A program made the position numbers and the translations under genes. The notes beneath the pieces were generated by a model. It was not told the origin of the DNA, ran no database searches, and was given only the letters and a program-made list of their open reading frames with translations. A DNA stretch of 35,927 nt, taken from Ectothiorhodospiraceae bacterium. GTDB lineage: Bacteria; Pseudomonadota; Gammaproteobacteria; SZUA-152. Shown piece after piece: positions 7,559 to 15,345 of the stretch; the first letter of the stretch is position 1; the number at the start of each line of letters is the position of its first letter. The stretch is taken from positions 1 through 35,927 of the forward strand of contig NVUB02000083.1 in assembly GCA_002401775.2 (NCBI GenBank), read 5' to 3'.

Positions 7559-7621
7559 TTCCCCTCTGGGGTATAAAGAAACTCATCTAAACAGCGGACG
7601 TTTAATCTTTACTATTATTCG

Positions 7622-7882
7622 TTGCATATGTATTTTCAGCGGGGTAATTATAAGGTGGTTATAGTGCTTATTTTCAGTAGAAAAGGATACGCTATGTTTA
7701 GAAACATCAGTTAGAAACATCAGTTAGAAACATCCGTTAGAAGCATCAGTTAGAAACATCCGTTAAGAAGCATCAGCCGCAGGGATGCGGCTGCTGAGCC
7801 TACAGGGATGTATTTACGGCGTTTTCTAAATACAGGGTATCCTTTTCTTGTGCACCAGCAGCCAATGCAAATATTGATGCAA
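7622..7882. mobile_element. Miniature inverted-repeat element A, copy 1 (expanded)
   Basis: 261 bp with outer inverted ends TTGCATATGTATTTTCAGC and, read from the right end, TTGCATCAATATTTGCATTG. An inner inverted pair AGAAAAGGATAC / GTATCCTTTTCT surrounds a central hairpin GCCGCAGGGATGCGGC and the conserved stretch GAGCCTACAGGGATGTATTT. Copy 2 lies at 13599-13807. The 52-bp length difference equals four 13-bp units. No open frame is shared between the copies, so this is a non-coding miniature element. Confidence 0.8.
7698..7776 (+). repeat. Tandem 13-bp repeat inside element A
   Basis: Six units of TTAGAAACATCAG (variants with GCATCAG and CATCCG; the last has one extra A). The other copy of this element has only two such units (13675-13700), so this array expanded locally. 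Confidence 0.9.
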
Positions 7883-7918
7883 TAATTAATAATATCTGTA
7901 AACCACTTCGTGCTACAG

Positions 7919-8054
7919 ACTCTGACCGCGAACAACAAACACAACATTTAACAAAGCAATACGTTAATAAAAAAACGAAAAACAACGACAAAACAACAAC
8001 TAACACAACAACTAAACAACAACAAAACAACAAAGCATTACAGAGGATATTTTT
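7919..8054 (+). promoter_or_regulatory. G-depleted leader upstream of the synthetase gene
   Basis: Between element A and the GTG start at 8055 the plus strand is almost all A and C with very few G residues (AACAACAACTAACACAAC-type runs), then GCATTACAGAGGATATTTTT. AGAGGA about 7-8 nt before the GTG is a good ribosome binding site. A G-poor leader RNA would be largely unstructured. No -35/-10 pair could be assigned. Confidence 0.45.
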
Positions 8055-9905
8055 GTGAAAGGTATTTGGGGCCAAATCAAAGCACAGGCGCAACAAGATG
8101 ATGTAAAAACATCATTAAAAAGTATGAATGTCGGCCAAACACTGGAATCCACTACTGCCCACTACCTGCTGGGACAACATGCCGGCCTTGCCTATCTTTC
8201 TGATGCTAATATCCAGACTTATCAAAATACTACTATTTTACTGGTTATCAATGGCCACCCAACATTAACACTCGAGTCAGGTTCACCTGTTTTTATAGCC
8301 GCTGAACATATTGCCGTAGAATACCTTGCCCAGGGCGCAGCGTTTATTCGCGCCCTATCCGGGCACTTTTCCCTAATGCTGGTTGATGAAAGAAACGAAG
8401 AAGTTTTTTTGGTAGTAGATCACCTCGCCACCCGGCCTATTTTCTACGGAATGGACAATAATGGCTCATTCAAAGACGGCCTGATATTCGCCTCGCATAT
8501 TGATGCCATCAACAAAAACCCGGATTTCCTGCGTGGTGAAATCGACCCTCAATCCATTTTTAATTATCTCTATTTTCACATGGTTCCTGGCCCGGAAACC
8601 ATGTACAAATCCATACGCAGCATTCCAGCGGGCCATTATTTACATTACAAAAATGCAGCCACGACCATTAACCCCTATTGGAAATTGCAATTCAAAGAAA
8701 ACGAACACGCCCCTTTTGAAACACTGCAAAAACAATTTAAAGATATTTTACGATCTTCAGTGGAGCGGGCGGCAACGGGGCAATCCACCGGTGCATTCTT
8801 GAGCGGCGGCACAGACAGTTCAACCGTCAGTGGATTTTTAGGCGAAGTCACTGGAAAACCCGCCAAAACCTATTCCATTGGTTTTGCCGCAGACGATTAT
8901 GATGAAACAGAATTTGCACGCCTAACGTCCCGCCATTTTAAAACGGAACATCATGAATATTCAGTAACCCCGAACGATGTCGTTGACGCAATACCCCATA
9001 TTGCACAACTGTATGACCAACCCTTTGGTAATGCTTCAGCGGTACCCACTTACTATTGTGCAAAACTGGCAAGAGAAGATGGAGTCGAACGAATTTTAGG
9101 CGGTGACGGTGGCGATGAACTTTTTGGCGGCAATACCCGCTATGCCAAACAACGGGTATTTTCTCTATACAACGAACTTCCCAAAGCCTTGCGCAAAGGG
9201 CTTATAGAGCCCGCCATTAACATGGTTCCCTTTGGTAATAGTATTCCGCCTGTTCGCAAGATACGCCGCTATATATCACAAGCCTCAACGCCCATGCCAG
9301 AACGCATGGAAAGTTATAACTTACTCAACAGGATCACCCCGGCGCGCGTATTTACCCCAGAGTTTTTAGAGCAAGTCGATACCACACGCCCAATACAATT
9401 ATTACAAGAAACCTATAACGGTGCCCATGCGAAGACCCAACTCAACCGTATGCTCGCCCTGGATATTAAATTCACACTGACTGACAATGATCTGCCGAAA
9501 GTCACCAGCATGTGCGAACTGGCTCAAATGGGAGCCGGTTTCCCGCTTCTTGATGACGAACTCATCGAATTTTCCGCACGCCTCGCACCCGACCTTAAAC
9601 TGCGTGGCAACCAGTTACGCTATTTTTTCAAAAAAGCATTAGCCGACTTTCTTCCCGCCGAAGTGCTGGTCAAGAAAAAACACGGATTTGGTTTACCCTT
9701 TGGCGTGTGGATGGAAGACCATCCAAAACTGAAAAAAATTGCCAACGACAGCCTCAATGATTTACGAAAACGGAATATTATTCGTACAGAGTTTATTGAT
9801 GAGCTTCAAGGTGAACTTGTCGCCGCCCACCCCGGTTACTACGGAACACTTATCTGGATATTAATGATGCTGGAACAGTGGTTCCAACATCATCATTCGG
9901 AATAA
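8055..9905 (+). CDS. Asparagine-synthetase-like ATP-dependent amide ligase, degenerate glutaminase domain
   Basis: A 616-residue protein from a GTG with a good ribosome binding site. The synthetase half is intact: PP-loop SGGTDSS at residues 250-256, GGDGGDELFGGN near residue 350, and GFGLPFGVWMED toward the C-terminus. These activate a carboxylate with ATP and form an amide. The N-terminal half keeps the family fold (LSGHFSLMLVDERNEEVFLVVDHLATRPIFYG) but lacks the catalytic Cys2, RGPD and NGEIYN motifs, so it should not release ammonia from glutamine. It may use free ammonia or another amine, as beta-lactam-synthetase-like members do. It differs from amidotransferase 1 in this locus, which keeps all these motifs. 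It is probably cytoplasmic and probably modifies a sugar or amino acid bound for the polymer; the substrate is unknown. It is monocistronic. Confidence 0.85.
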   Translation: MKGIWGQIKAQAQQDDVKTSLKSMNVGQTLESTTAHYLLGQHAGLAYLSDANIQTYQNTTILLVINGHPTLTLESGSPVFIAAEHIAVEYLAQGAAFIRALSGHFSLMLVDERNEEVFLVVDHLATRPIFYGMDNNGSFKDGLIFASHIDAINKNPDFLRGEIDPQSIFNYLYFHMVPGPETMYKSIRSIPAGHYLHYKNAATTINPYWKLQFKENEHAPFETLQKQFKDILRSSVERAATGQSTGAFLSGGTDSSTVSGFLGEVTGKPAKTYSIGFAADDYDETEFARLTSRHFKTEHHEYSVTPNDVVDAIPHIAQLYDQPFGNASAVPTYYCAKLAREDGVERILGGDGGDELFGGNTRYAKQRVFSLYNELPKALRKGLIEPAINMVPFGNSIPPVRKIRRYISQASTPMPERMESYNLLNRITPARVFTPEFLEQVDTTRPIQLLQETYNGAHAKTQLNRMLALDIKFTLTDNDLPKVTSMCELAQMGAGFPLLDDELIEFSARLAPDLKLRGNQLRYFFKKALADFLPAEVLVKKKHGFGLPFGVWMEDHPKLKKIANDSLNDLRKRNIIRTEFIDELQGELVAAHPGYYGTLIWILMMLEQWFQHHHSE

Positions 9906-9965
9906 AACTGAACCGTAGAATTTTATTTTTGAATGCCCTCTCCCCTCCTCATTATCCTATGATCC

Positions 9966-10072
9966 GTAGGGGCAGGTTTAAAATCTGCCCAAATGGTGGG
10001 CACTCATAATACGGTTGATCGTTTTGGATTAGGTGGTTCGGATGTCAGAGCGGGTTTAAAACTCGCCCCTAC
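9966..10072. repeat. REP-like inverted doublet, second type
   Basis: The left unit is GTAG followed by GGGCAGGTTTAAAATCTGCCC-type dyad symmetry. The right unit, read from the other strand, is GTAG followed by GGGCGAGTTTTAAACCCGC. It has the same GTAG foot as the REP doublets at 1925 and 10171 but a different hairpin. Confidence 0.65.
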
Positions 10073-10170
10073 GGGGAAATCCAATAAGTAATGTAGGGTG
10101 TACCCCACAGTTTTGAACTAGTTTACTGCTCAAAAACCTATTGAGTGACAGCTGAATCGGCATTGCTATT

Positions 10171-10233
10171 GTAGGAGCGGCTTTAGCCGCGATGGGGAAG
10201 TGGTGCACCCTTCGCGGCTGAAGCCGCTCCTAC
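10171..10233. repeat. REP doublet (REPIN), copy 2, inverted relative to copy 1
   Basis: 63 bp. Its reverse complement matches 1925-1988 at all but a few spacer positions (a one-base deletion and three substitutions). Both hairpin arms and GTAG feet are kept. It lies between the converging ends of the synthetase gene and the main operon. Confidence 0.85.
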
Positions 10234-10313
10234 AGTGCTTGGCACATGAAACCTAAATACCTTGCCACCCCAGCATGTTTTTAGCCGGAATAACGGATAG
10301 CCCCCATTAACAT

Positions 10314-11306
10314 TCAGGCTACTGTTTCAATTTTTGTTTTCATACAGTTCTGCAGTAGGCGCATCATAAAGCGTTCCGGTTTTTTGTCCCAGGGGGTGAA
10401 CCGGGGTAATTGATAAACGTCTGTTTGTGCGGTTGATACACCCCATGCGGTTGTCACGGCAGTTGAAAAACCCAAATCTTTTAAGTGCTGAATATGTACG
10501 GCACCATAGTCTTGGTTAGGCTTGCCGTTAGGGTATGCAAACAGGTCAATGGGCTGGCCGATGATGTCTTTGAGTAAATCGCGGCAGTCAGCCATTTCCT
10601 GACGTGCATCATCACTGTTAATTTTTTGCAATATAGGATGGTTCACGGTATGTGCTCCAATCGACATCCCCTGCTGTGAGAGTTTTTTAACTTGCGCATG
10701 GCTCATCATAAAATCCTGGGCCAATGGTGTTCCCAAACATTCAATAATTTCTCCCACTTTTTCCAAACGCTCATTCGGGGCAAAATACTTCAGCTCGCCT
10801 AATAACCTTTTAATACTGCTGAATCGTGAATGATCCACTGAAATATCATGGCGTCCTAGGCCCAGTTGAGTCAGATCCATAACGTTACCTTGAGCATGAC
10901 GTACCGCTTCTGTGACTTGGTCATTCCACATCATTCCGCCTTCCAGAAACCCCGTGGCGATAAAAAATGTTGCAGGAACACCCAGCTTTTCCAAGATAGG
11001 GAGTGCCACCTCAGCGTTATCGGCGTAGCCATCATCAAAGGTGACGCACACGGCACGATTGGGAAGCGAATTTTTCTTTAGCCGTTCTACCGCTTCAGAT
11101 AATGGTAAGACGTTAAAATGTTGTGCCAATAATTGCATTTGCCATTCAAAAGAAGCAGCATCCACTTCTCCCGGCAATAGTGGGTCAGGCTGTTTCAAGA
11201 CCCGATGATAAATCAAAATAGAGAGCTTTCCGTGACGCCCACCTGGCGACAGAAAACGAGCGGGTAATTGCATAACGCTTTTAGCAATAGACGTTGGGAT
11301 AGACAT
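10314..11306 (-). CDS. Polysaccharide deacetylase (NodB-homology, CE4 family)
   Basis: About 330 residues from the ATG at 11306, which lies 7 bp after the methyltransferase stop codon; the frame is open further upstream but overlaps that gene. The NodB domain starts with the metal-binding motif VTFDDGYADNAEVAL (about residues 88-102), followed by PATFFIATGFL and the His-containing IGAHTVNHPIL. LFAYPNGKPNQDYG comes near the C-terminus. CE4 enzymes remove N- or O-acetyl groups from amino sugars. There is no signal peptide, so it may act on lipid-linked precursors, unless export uses an unseen route. It is the last gene of the operon and differs from the exosortase-specific deacetylase at 26334-27218, which lacks the extended N-terminal part. 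Confidence 0.85.
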   Translation of the reverse strand: MSIPTSIAKSVMQLPARFLSPGGRHGKLSILIYHRVLKQPDPLLPGEVDAASFEWQMQLLAQHFNVLPLSEAVERLKKNSLPNRAVCVTFDDGYADNAEVALPILEKLGVPATFFIATGFLEGGMMWNDQVTEAVRHAQGNVMDLTQLGLGRHDISVDHSRFSSIKRLLGELKYFAPNERLEKVGEIIECLGTPLAQDFMMSHAQVKKLSQQGMSIGAHTVNHPILQKINSDDARQEMADCRDLLKDIIGQPIDLFAYPNGKPNQDYGAVHIQHLKDLGFSTAVTTAWGVSTAQTDVYQLPRFTPWDKKPERFMMRLLQNCMKTKIETVA

Positions 11307-11313
11307 ATCGTTT

Positions 11314-12216
11314 TTATTGCTTATCGCCGGTATCAATGGCCCGTTTGCCAACAACCACAACGGAATGACTCAGCAACGCGGCAAGTGGCACCATTAATTT
11401 TAAAAATAACGTAACCAAAGGCGTTTCCAACACCCATTGAAATGTTTGTAACCGGCCCGGTAATATGGGCAACCAATGGCGTTGCACATTAACCATTCCG
11501 TGTTTCTTCATTAAGTTAACTAGACGTCCCGGCGATTCATACCGAACATGTAGTGGGCGGCCTTGCAGACGACGTTTTAGCCGTTCCCATAAATTTGGTA
11601 AACACCAGCCATTCAACGCATCGATCCATATCTGGCCACCCGGGCGGGTCACGCTGGTTAAACTTTTCACTAATGATTCCGACTCAGACAAGGCCTGAAT
11701 CACTCCGAAGCACAAAACCCCATTAAAGGTACTTTCCTGATACGGGAGACGTTTGGCATCGCCGACGGCCCACAGGATTCCTTCGCCAGGGCGAAGTTTT
11801 GCTTTTGCCACGGACTCAAATGAATAATCGACGCCAATAACCGTGCAGTGTCCTTGATTAAGGAAGCGAGTATAAGTACCAGCGCCACAACCGGCGTCCA
11901 ACCAAATGCCGCTATCCGGCACTGCACCCAGTAGTCGCTTAAAATATCGCAAGCGTGTTTCCAGGCCCGATGATGACCATCCCGCAATACCTGCATCATC
12001 TTCATTATTGGTCGCAAATTGACGAAAGCGGCGTTGCCAATGGTCTTCAAATGTCGTTGCTTTTTCCGATGCCGGTTTTGAAGACAGCGGTTTTGAAGAC
12101 AAAAGTTTTGAAGACAAAGGGTCTAAAGGTTGCTGCACGGACGGTTGTGACGTCTGTTGAGAAGACTTATTTGCAGACTGTTTTACTGAAAAAGCCTCGT
12201 TTTTTTTGGACGTCAT
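11314..12216 (-). CDS. Class I SAM-dependent methyltransferase
   Basis: About 300 residues. The start is taken as the ATG at 12216, one base after the ligase stop codon (TGATATG); an upstream in-frame ATG would overlap the ligase by about 100 bp. SAM motif I is clear (WLDAGCGAGTYTRFLNQG), followed by VIGVDYSFESVAKAK, then AVGDAKRLPYQESTFNGVLCFGVIQAL and TRPGGQIWIDAL, the usual motif II/III order of a Methyltransf_11-type Rossmann fold. The first 45 residues are a low-complexity Ser/Lys/Pro/Gln segment built from a repeated SSKPL unit and are probably disordered. It may O- or N-methylate a sugar or act on a lipid; the substrate is unknown. It is translationally coupled to the ligase upstream and the deacetylase downstream. 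Confidence 0.8.
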   Translation of the reverse strand: MTSKKNEAFSVKQSANKSSQQTSQPSVQQPLDPLSSKLLSSKPLSSKPASEKATTFEDHWQRRFRQFATNNEDDAGIAGWSSSGLETRLRYFKRLLGAVPDSGIWLDAGCGAGTYTRFLNQGHCTVIGVDYSFESVAKAKLRPGEGILWAVGDAKRLPYQESTFNGVLCFGVIQALSESESLVKSLTSVTRPGGQIWIDALNGWCLPNLWERLKRRLQGRPLHVRYESPGRLVNLMKKHGMVNVQRHWLPILPGRLQTFQWVLETPLVTLFLKLMVPLAALLSHSVVVVGKRAIDTGDKQ

Positions 12217-12217
12217 A

Positions 12218-13531
12218 TCACGGCAACCTTTGTCTTCGGCCAGAAGGCGGTCTTTGTATAACGGGGGGTTCCTGCAAAGTAGTGCCACCGTGTTCTTCCA
12301 AATGCTTGAGAACAACCATTTTCGTTAACACCATAATGGCGATGAGGTGGTACAGTAAATCAAAATAGGCCAATCCCAAAAATGCGCCGCCCACAATATA
12401 GCCAGCCAAACTGACTTGAACCATCATTGCCAGATCGTTCGCCCACTTTAGTTCATCATTGCCCTTGGTAATGCGCATAATATGGTTTCCGGTTCGCCAT
12501 GTCAGGAAAATAATCAGCAAAAATAAACCGAGACCAACAAACCCTTGTTCTCCTAAAATTTCAAAATAAATACTGTGGGCATCGTGGAAGTTATCAGGTT
12601 CTGGTGCATAGATTTTAAAATAACGTCGATCAAAGGCGCCAAAACCACCGCCAATGAGCGGCCGATCTTTTGCCAGATTAAAGGCAAAGTACCAGGCATT
12701 GATACGCCCCATCGCCGATTTATCTTCTTCAAAGGTTTCAATGGTTCCCATGCGGTCTGACCATTTATCGGGCATAAAGGCAAACATCACAATCACACCG
12801 AGAAACATCATTCCGCCAATCAACAGCTTTTGTTTACTCTTGTACCAGAGGACAAAAATCATGGCGGCGGCTGCCAGGAATGCACCACGAGAATATGACC
12901 CTACGATAGCCACCATGGATAATAATGCGGCCCCTAGCATGGCCCACTGCATCCATTTTTTTTCAAAGGAAAGCTGAAGGTATCGTAATAATGGCAAGGT
13001 CATCACCAGTGCCAGGGCGATTTCAGTATTGCCACTGATAAAGCTGCCTTCCGGGCCCACCACATGAAACTGCCCACCGGTTAATACGGTAAAAATACCG
13101 CCTTTTACCCCATAAAATGCCAGTGACAATGCGATAACGGTGACCAGTAAATGAATACGCTCTCGGGAGTTAATTAACATGAGTGTAATAAAGGTAATAA
13201 GCTGCACTTTTACGACTTTATCCCAATCGACCCAAGCGTATGCAGAGTCCAGTGCCAATGCGGTGGTAATTAAAATCCAGATATTAAAAATAACCAGTAA
13301 ATAGACAATGCGGTCTTTAGGCAGGCGTTTGGGGTCTTTGGAAAACAAGATGCCAATAATAGTGACCAAGCCGATCAACATGGCAAACGGAAAGTTGTAG
13401 GCAAACCCCCAACCCAGCCGGTGCGGGTTCATGTAACCAATCCAGGACCACAAAAGTACACCAACATAGGGCCTGGCCAAAATCATTGGCAGTAATCCAA
13501 AAACAATTAGTGTGACAAATAAGTCTCTCAT
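12218..13531 (-). CDS. Putative O-glycosylation ligase, exosortase A-associated (O-antigen ligase fold)
   Basis: A 437-residue membrane protein with about ten hydrophobic segments. Its start, MRDLFVTLIVFGLLPMILARPYVGVLLWSWIGYMNPHR, is characteristic of the exosortase A-linked ligase family (TIGR03097-like). A Wzy_C/O-antigen-ligase region follows, including IVGSYSRGAFLAAAAMIFVLW and the large periplasmic loop GGGFGAFDRRYFKIYAPEPDNFHDAHSIYFEILGEQGFVGL. The conserved Arg and His of this loop are typical of O-ligases, which move an undecaprenyl-linked glycan to an acceptor in the periplasm. Here the acceptor could be the polymer itself or PEP-CTERM-linked protein; neither is proven. It is followed within one base by the methyltransferase and separated from the flippase gene by miniature element A. 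Confidence 0.88.
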   Translation of the reverse strand: MRDLFVTLIVFGLLPMILARPYVGVLLWSWIGYMNPHRLGWGFAYNFPFAMLIGLVTIIGILFSKDPKRLPKDRIVYLLVIFNIWILITTALALDSAYAWVDWDKVVKVQLITFITLMLINSRERIHLLVTVIALSLAFYGVKGGIFTVLTGGQFHVVGPEGSFISGNTEIALALVMTLPLLRYLQLSFEKKWMQWAMLGAALLSMVAIVGSYSRGAFLAAAAMIFVLWYKSKQKLLIGGMMFLGVIVMFAFMPDKWSDRMGTIETFEEDKSAMGRINAWYFAFNLAKDRPLIGGGFGAFDRRYFKIYAPEPDNFHDAHSIYFEILGEQGFVGLGLFLLIIFLTWRTGNHIMRITKGNDELKWANDLAMMVQVSLAGYIVGGAFLGLAYFDLLYHLIAIMVLTKMVVLKHLEEHGGTTLQEPPVIQRPPSGRRQRLP

Positions 13532-13598
13532 AATCCTACTGCGTAAATCAGTAACGCTCCTTTAGTGGCACTAGTATAGTGTTAACCGATATTCATCG

Positions 13599-13807
13599 TT
13601 GCATATGTATTTGCAGCGAGGTATTTATAAAGTAGTTATCGTGCTTATTTTCAATAGAAAAGGATACCCAGTATTTAGAAGCATCAGCCAGAAGCATCCA
13701 GCCGCAGGGATGCGGCTGTTGAGCCTACAGGGATGTATTTACGGCGTCTTCTGAATGCAGGGTATCCTTTTCTTGTGCACCCATAGTCAATGCAAATACT
13801 TATGCAA
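13599..13807. mobile_element. Miniature inverted-repeat element A, copy 2 (within the operon)
   Basis: 209 bp, same orientation and architecture as 7622-7882: outer ends TTGCATATGTATTTGCA and, read from the right, TTGCATAAGTATTTGCA; inner arms of 26 bp (13656-13681 with 13748-13773, 23 of 26 matching); and the central GCCGCAGGGATGCGGC hairpin. It fills most of the 291-bp gap between the flippase stop and the ligase start, so it may add a promoter, a terminator or an RNA-processing site inside the operon. Confidence 0.8.
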
Positions 13808-13822
13808 TAATTAATAGTAACA

Positions 13823-15325
13823 TTACTCTTTTTTCAGACTGGCTTTTACCAGCTGAATAATTTCATTAACCTGTTTTTTATTCACCGTCAGGGATGCCAC
13901 AATATAAGCAATGCCACCAATGGCGATGGATGAAACCACCCGCATGGCGACACCGGCCTCCGTCGAATCACTGATCCAGGTGTGGAAATAATATACTGCC
14001 GCGAACATAAAAACGGACGCCAGGAATGGACGCGCGAGGAAACGATGAAATTCGGAAATTTTTAAGCCAATAATAGGGAAAGCCACAAAATAATTGACAT
14101 ATGTCACCAACGTAGCGGCAATGGCATAGCCCATGGCGACCCCGGTTAGTCCCCATTTCAAGCCTACGACAACGCCGACGAGCATGACGGGTGTCGCAAA
14201 TAGTGTGTAATAAAAACCACGCCGCACTTGTCCCGTGCTCAAATAAATAATACCCACCGTTGTGCTAATGCTTTGCAGCATACCCACCCAGCACAATATT
14301 TCCAGCACGGGTACCATCGGCATCCATTTTTCGCCAAAGGCGAGCATGACAAAATCTTCACTGATGACAAACAGCCCTACCATCATGGGAAATGTCACGA
14401 TGGCAATAGCCGATACGGATTTCAAATACGCCGCCCGGTAGCGTTTTTTATCGTCCTGCATTTGCGATAAAGTCGGAAATAACACTTTCACGATCACGCT
14501 GCTCACCTGGCTCAAAGGATAGAGCATCAACTGATATGCCAAGGAGTAATAACCGAGTGACGCGGTGCCGAGAAATTTACCGACAATCAGTTTGTCACCA
14601 TTACGGTGTGCATAATTCAGCAAATCGGCACCCAGCACATTGGCACTAAAAGACACCAGGTGGGTAATGCTTTTCCAGCTAAATTGCCAACGAGGCCACC
14701 ACTGCGAATAGCGCAGGGTCATGGAAACATTCACCAATGAGCCGCAAATCGGCTGTGCTACAAGACTCCAGATGCCGAATCCGTTCATCGCCAGCGTGAC
14801 GGCAATGACAGCCCCCACCATACTGCCAACGACCTGTGCTTTGGCGATCAAACCAAATTGCAGGTTTTTGTACAAAATGGCGCGAGGCACGACGGTGGCC
14901 CCCGAAATAAGCAAGCTAAAAGCCAGCACACTTAACACCGTGAGTACCCGTTCGTCATCATAAAAATCGGCCACAAACGGTGCTATAGCAATCAAGCCAA
15001 CCACCAATAGTCCTGCGAAGATCAGGTTGGCCCAAAAGCTGGTCGATAATTCGATATCGCGGACATTTTTGGACTGTACTATCGCGGCTCCAATGCCAAA
15101 GTCTGCAAACAACTGTCCGATACCGACAAACACAATGGCCATACCCAGCAAACCAAAATCACTCGGTTCCAATAAGCGCGCCAGAATAATGGAGGAAACC
15201 ACTTGAATGACCTGCCGAATGGCCTGACCACCGCCCGTCCAAAAAACACCTCGTGTAGCGGCAACGCCCAGGTCTTTTTTAGCATCCTGTTTTGGTTCGG
15301 GTTTTATGTCTTGTGCGTCACTCAC
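13823..15325 (-). CDS. Wzx-type polysaccharide flippase (MOP superfamily)
   Basis: A 500-residue integral membrane protein with 12-14 hydrophobic segments. It starts with GTG and has AAGG seven bases upstream. The N-terminal stretch TRGVFWTGGGQAIRQVIQVVSSIILARLLEPSDFGLLGMAIVFVGIG is characteristic of the polysaccharide biosynthesis/Wzx branch of the MOP flippases; later NGDKLIVGKFLGTASLGYYSLAYQLMLYPLSQVS fits the family's second half. It should flip undecaprenyl-linked repeat units across the inner membrane. It lies 20 bp after the PaaK-like gene. A C-terminal basic tail (NKKQVNEIIQLVKASLKKE) ends in the cytoplasm by inference. Confidence 0.92.
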   Translation of the reverse strand: MSDAQDIKPEPKQDAKKDLGVAATRGVFWTGGGQAIRQVIQVVSSIILARLLEPSDFGLLGMAIVFVGIGQLFADFGIGAAIVQSKNVRDIELSTSFWANLIFAGLLVVGLIAIAPFVADFYDDERVLTVLSVLAFSLLISGATVVPRAILYKNLQFGLIAKAQVVGSMVGAVIAVTLAMNGFGIWSLVAQPICGSLVNVSMTLRYSQWWPRWQFSWKSITHLVSFSANVLGADLLNYAHRNGDKLIVGKFLGTASLGYYSLAYQLMLYPLSQVSSVIVKVLFPTLSQMQDDKKRYRAAYLKSVSAIAIVTFPMMVGLFVISEDFVMLAFGEKWMPMVPVLEILCWVGMLQSISTTVGIIYLSTGQVRRGFYYTLFATPVMLVGVVVGLKWGLTGVAMGYAIAATLVTYVNYFVAFPIIGLKISEFHRFLARPFLASVFMFAAVYYFHTWISDSTEAGVAMRVVSSIAIGGIAYIVASLTVNKKQVNEIIQLVKASLKKE

Positions 15326-15345
15326 ATGAATACCTTACAACGTTT

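Noticed and set aside
7698-7776. The 13-bp array as a CRISPR
   Set aside because: The units abut each other without spacers, and no cas genes are present.
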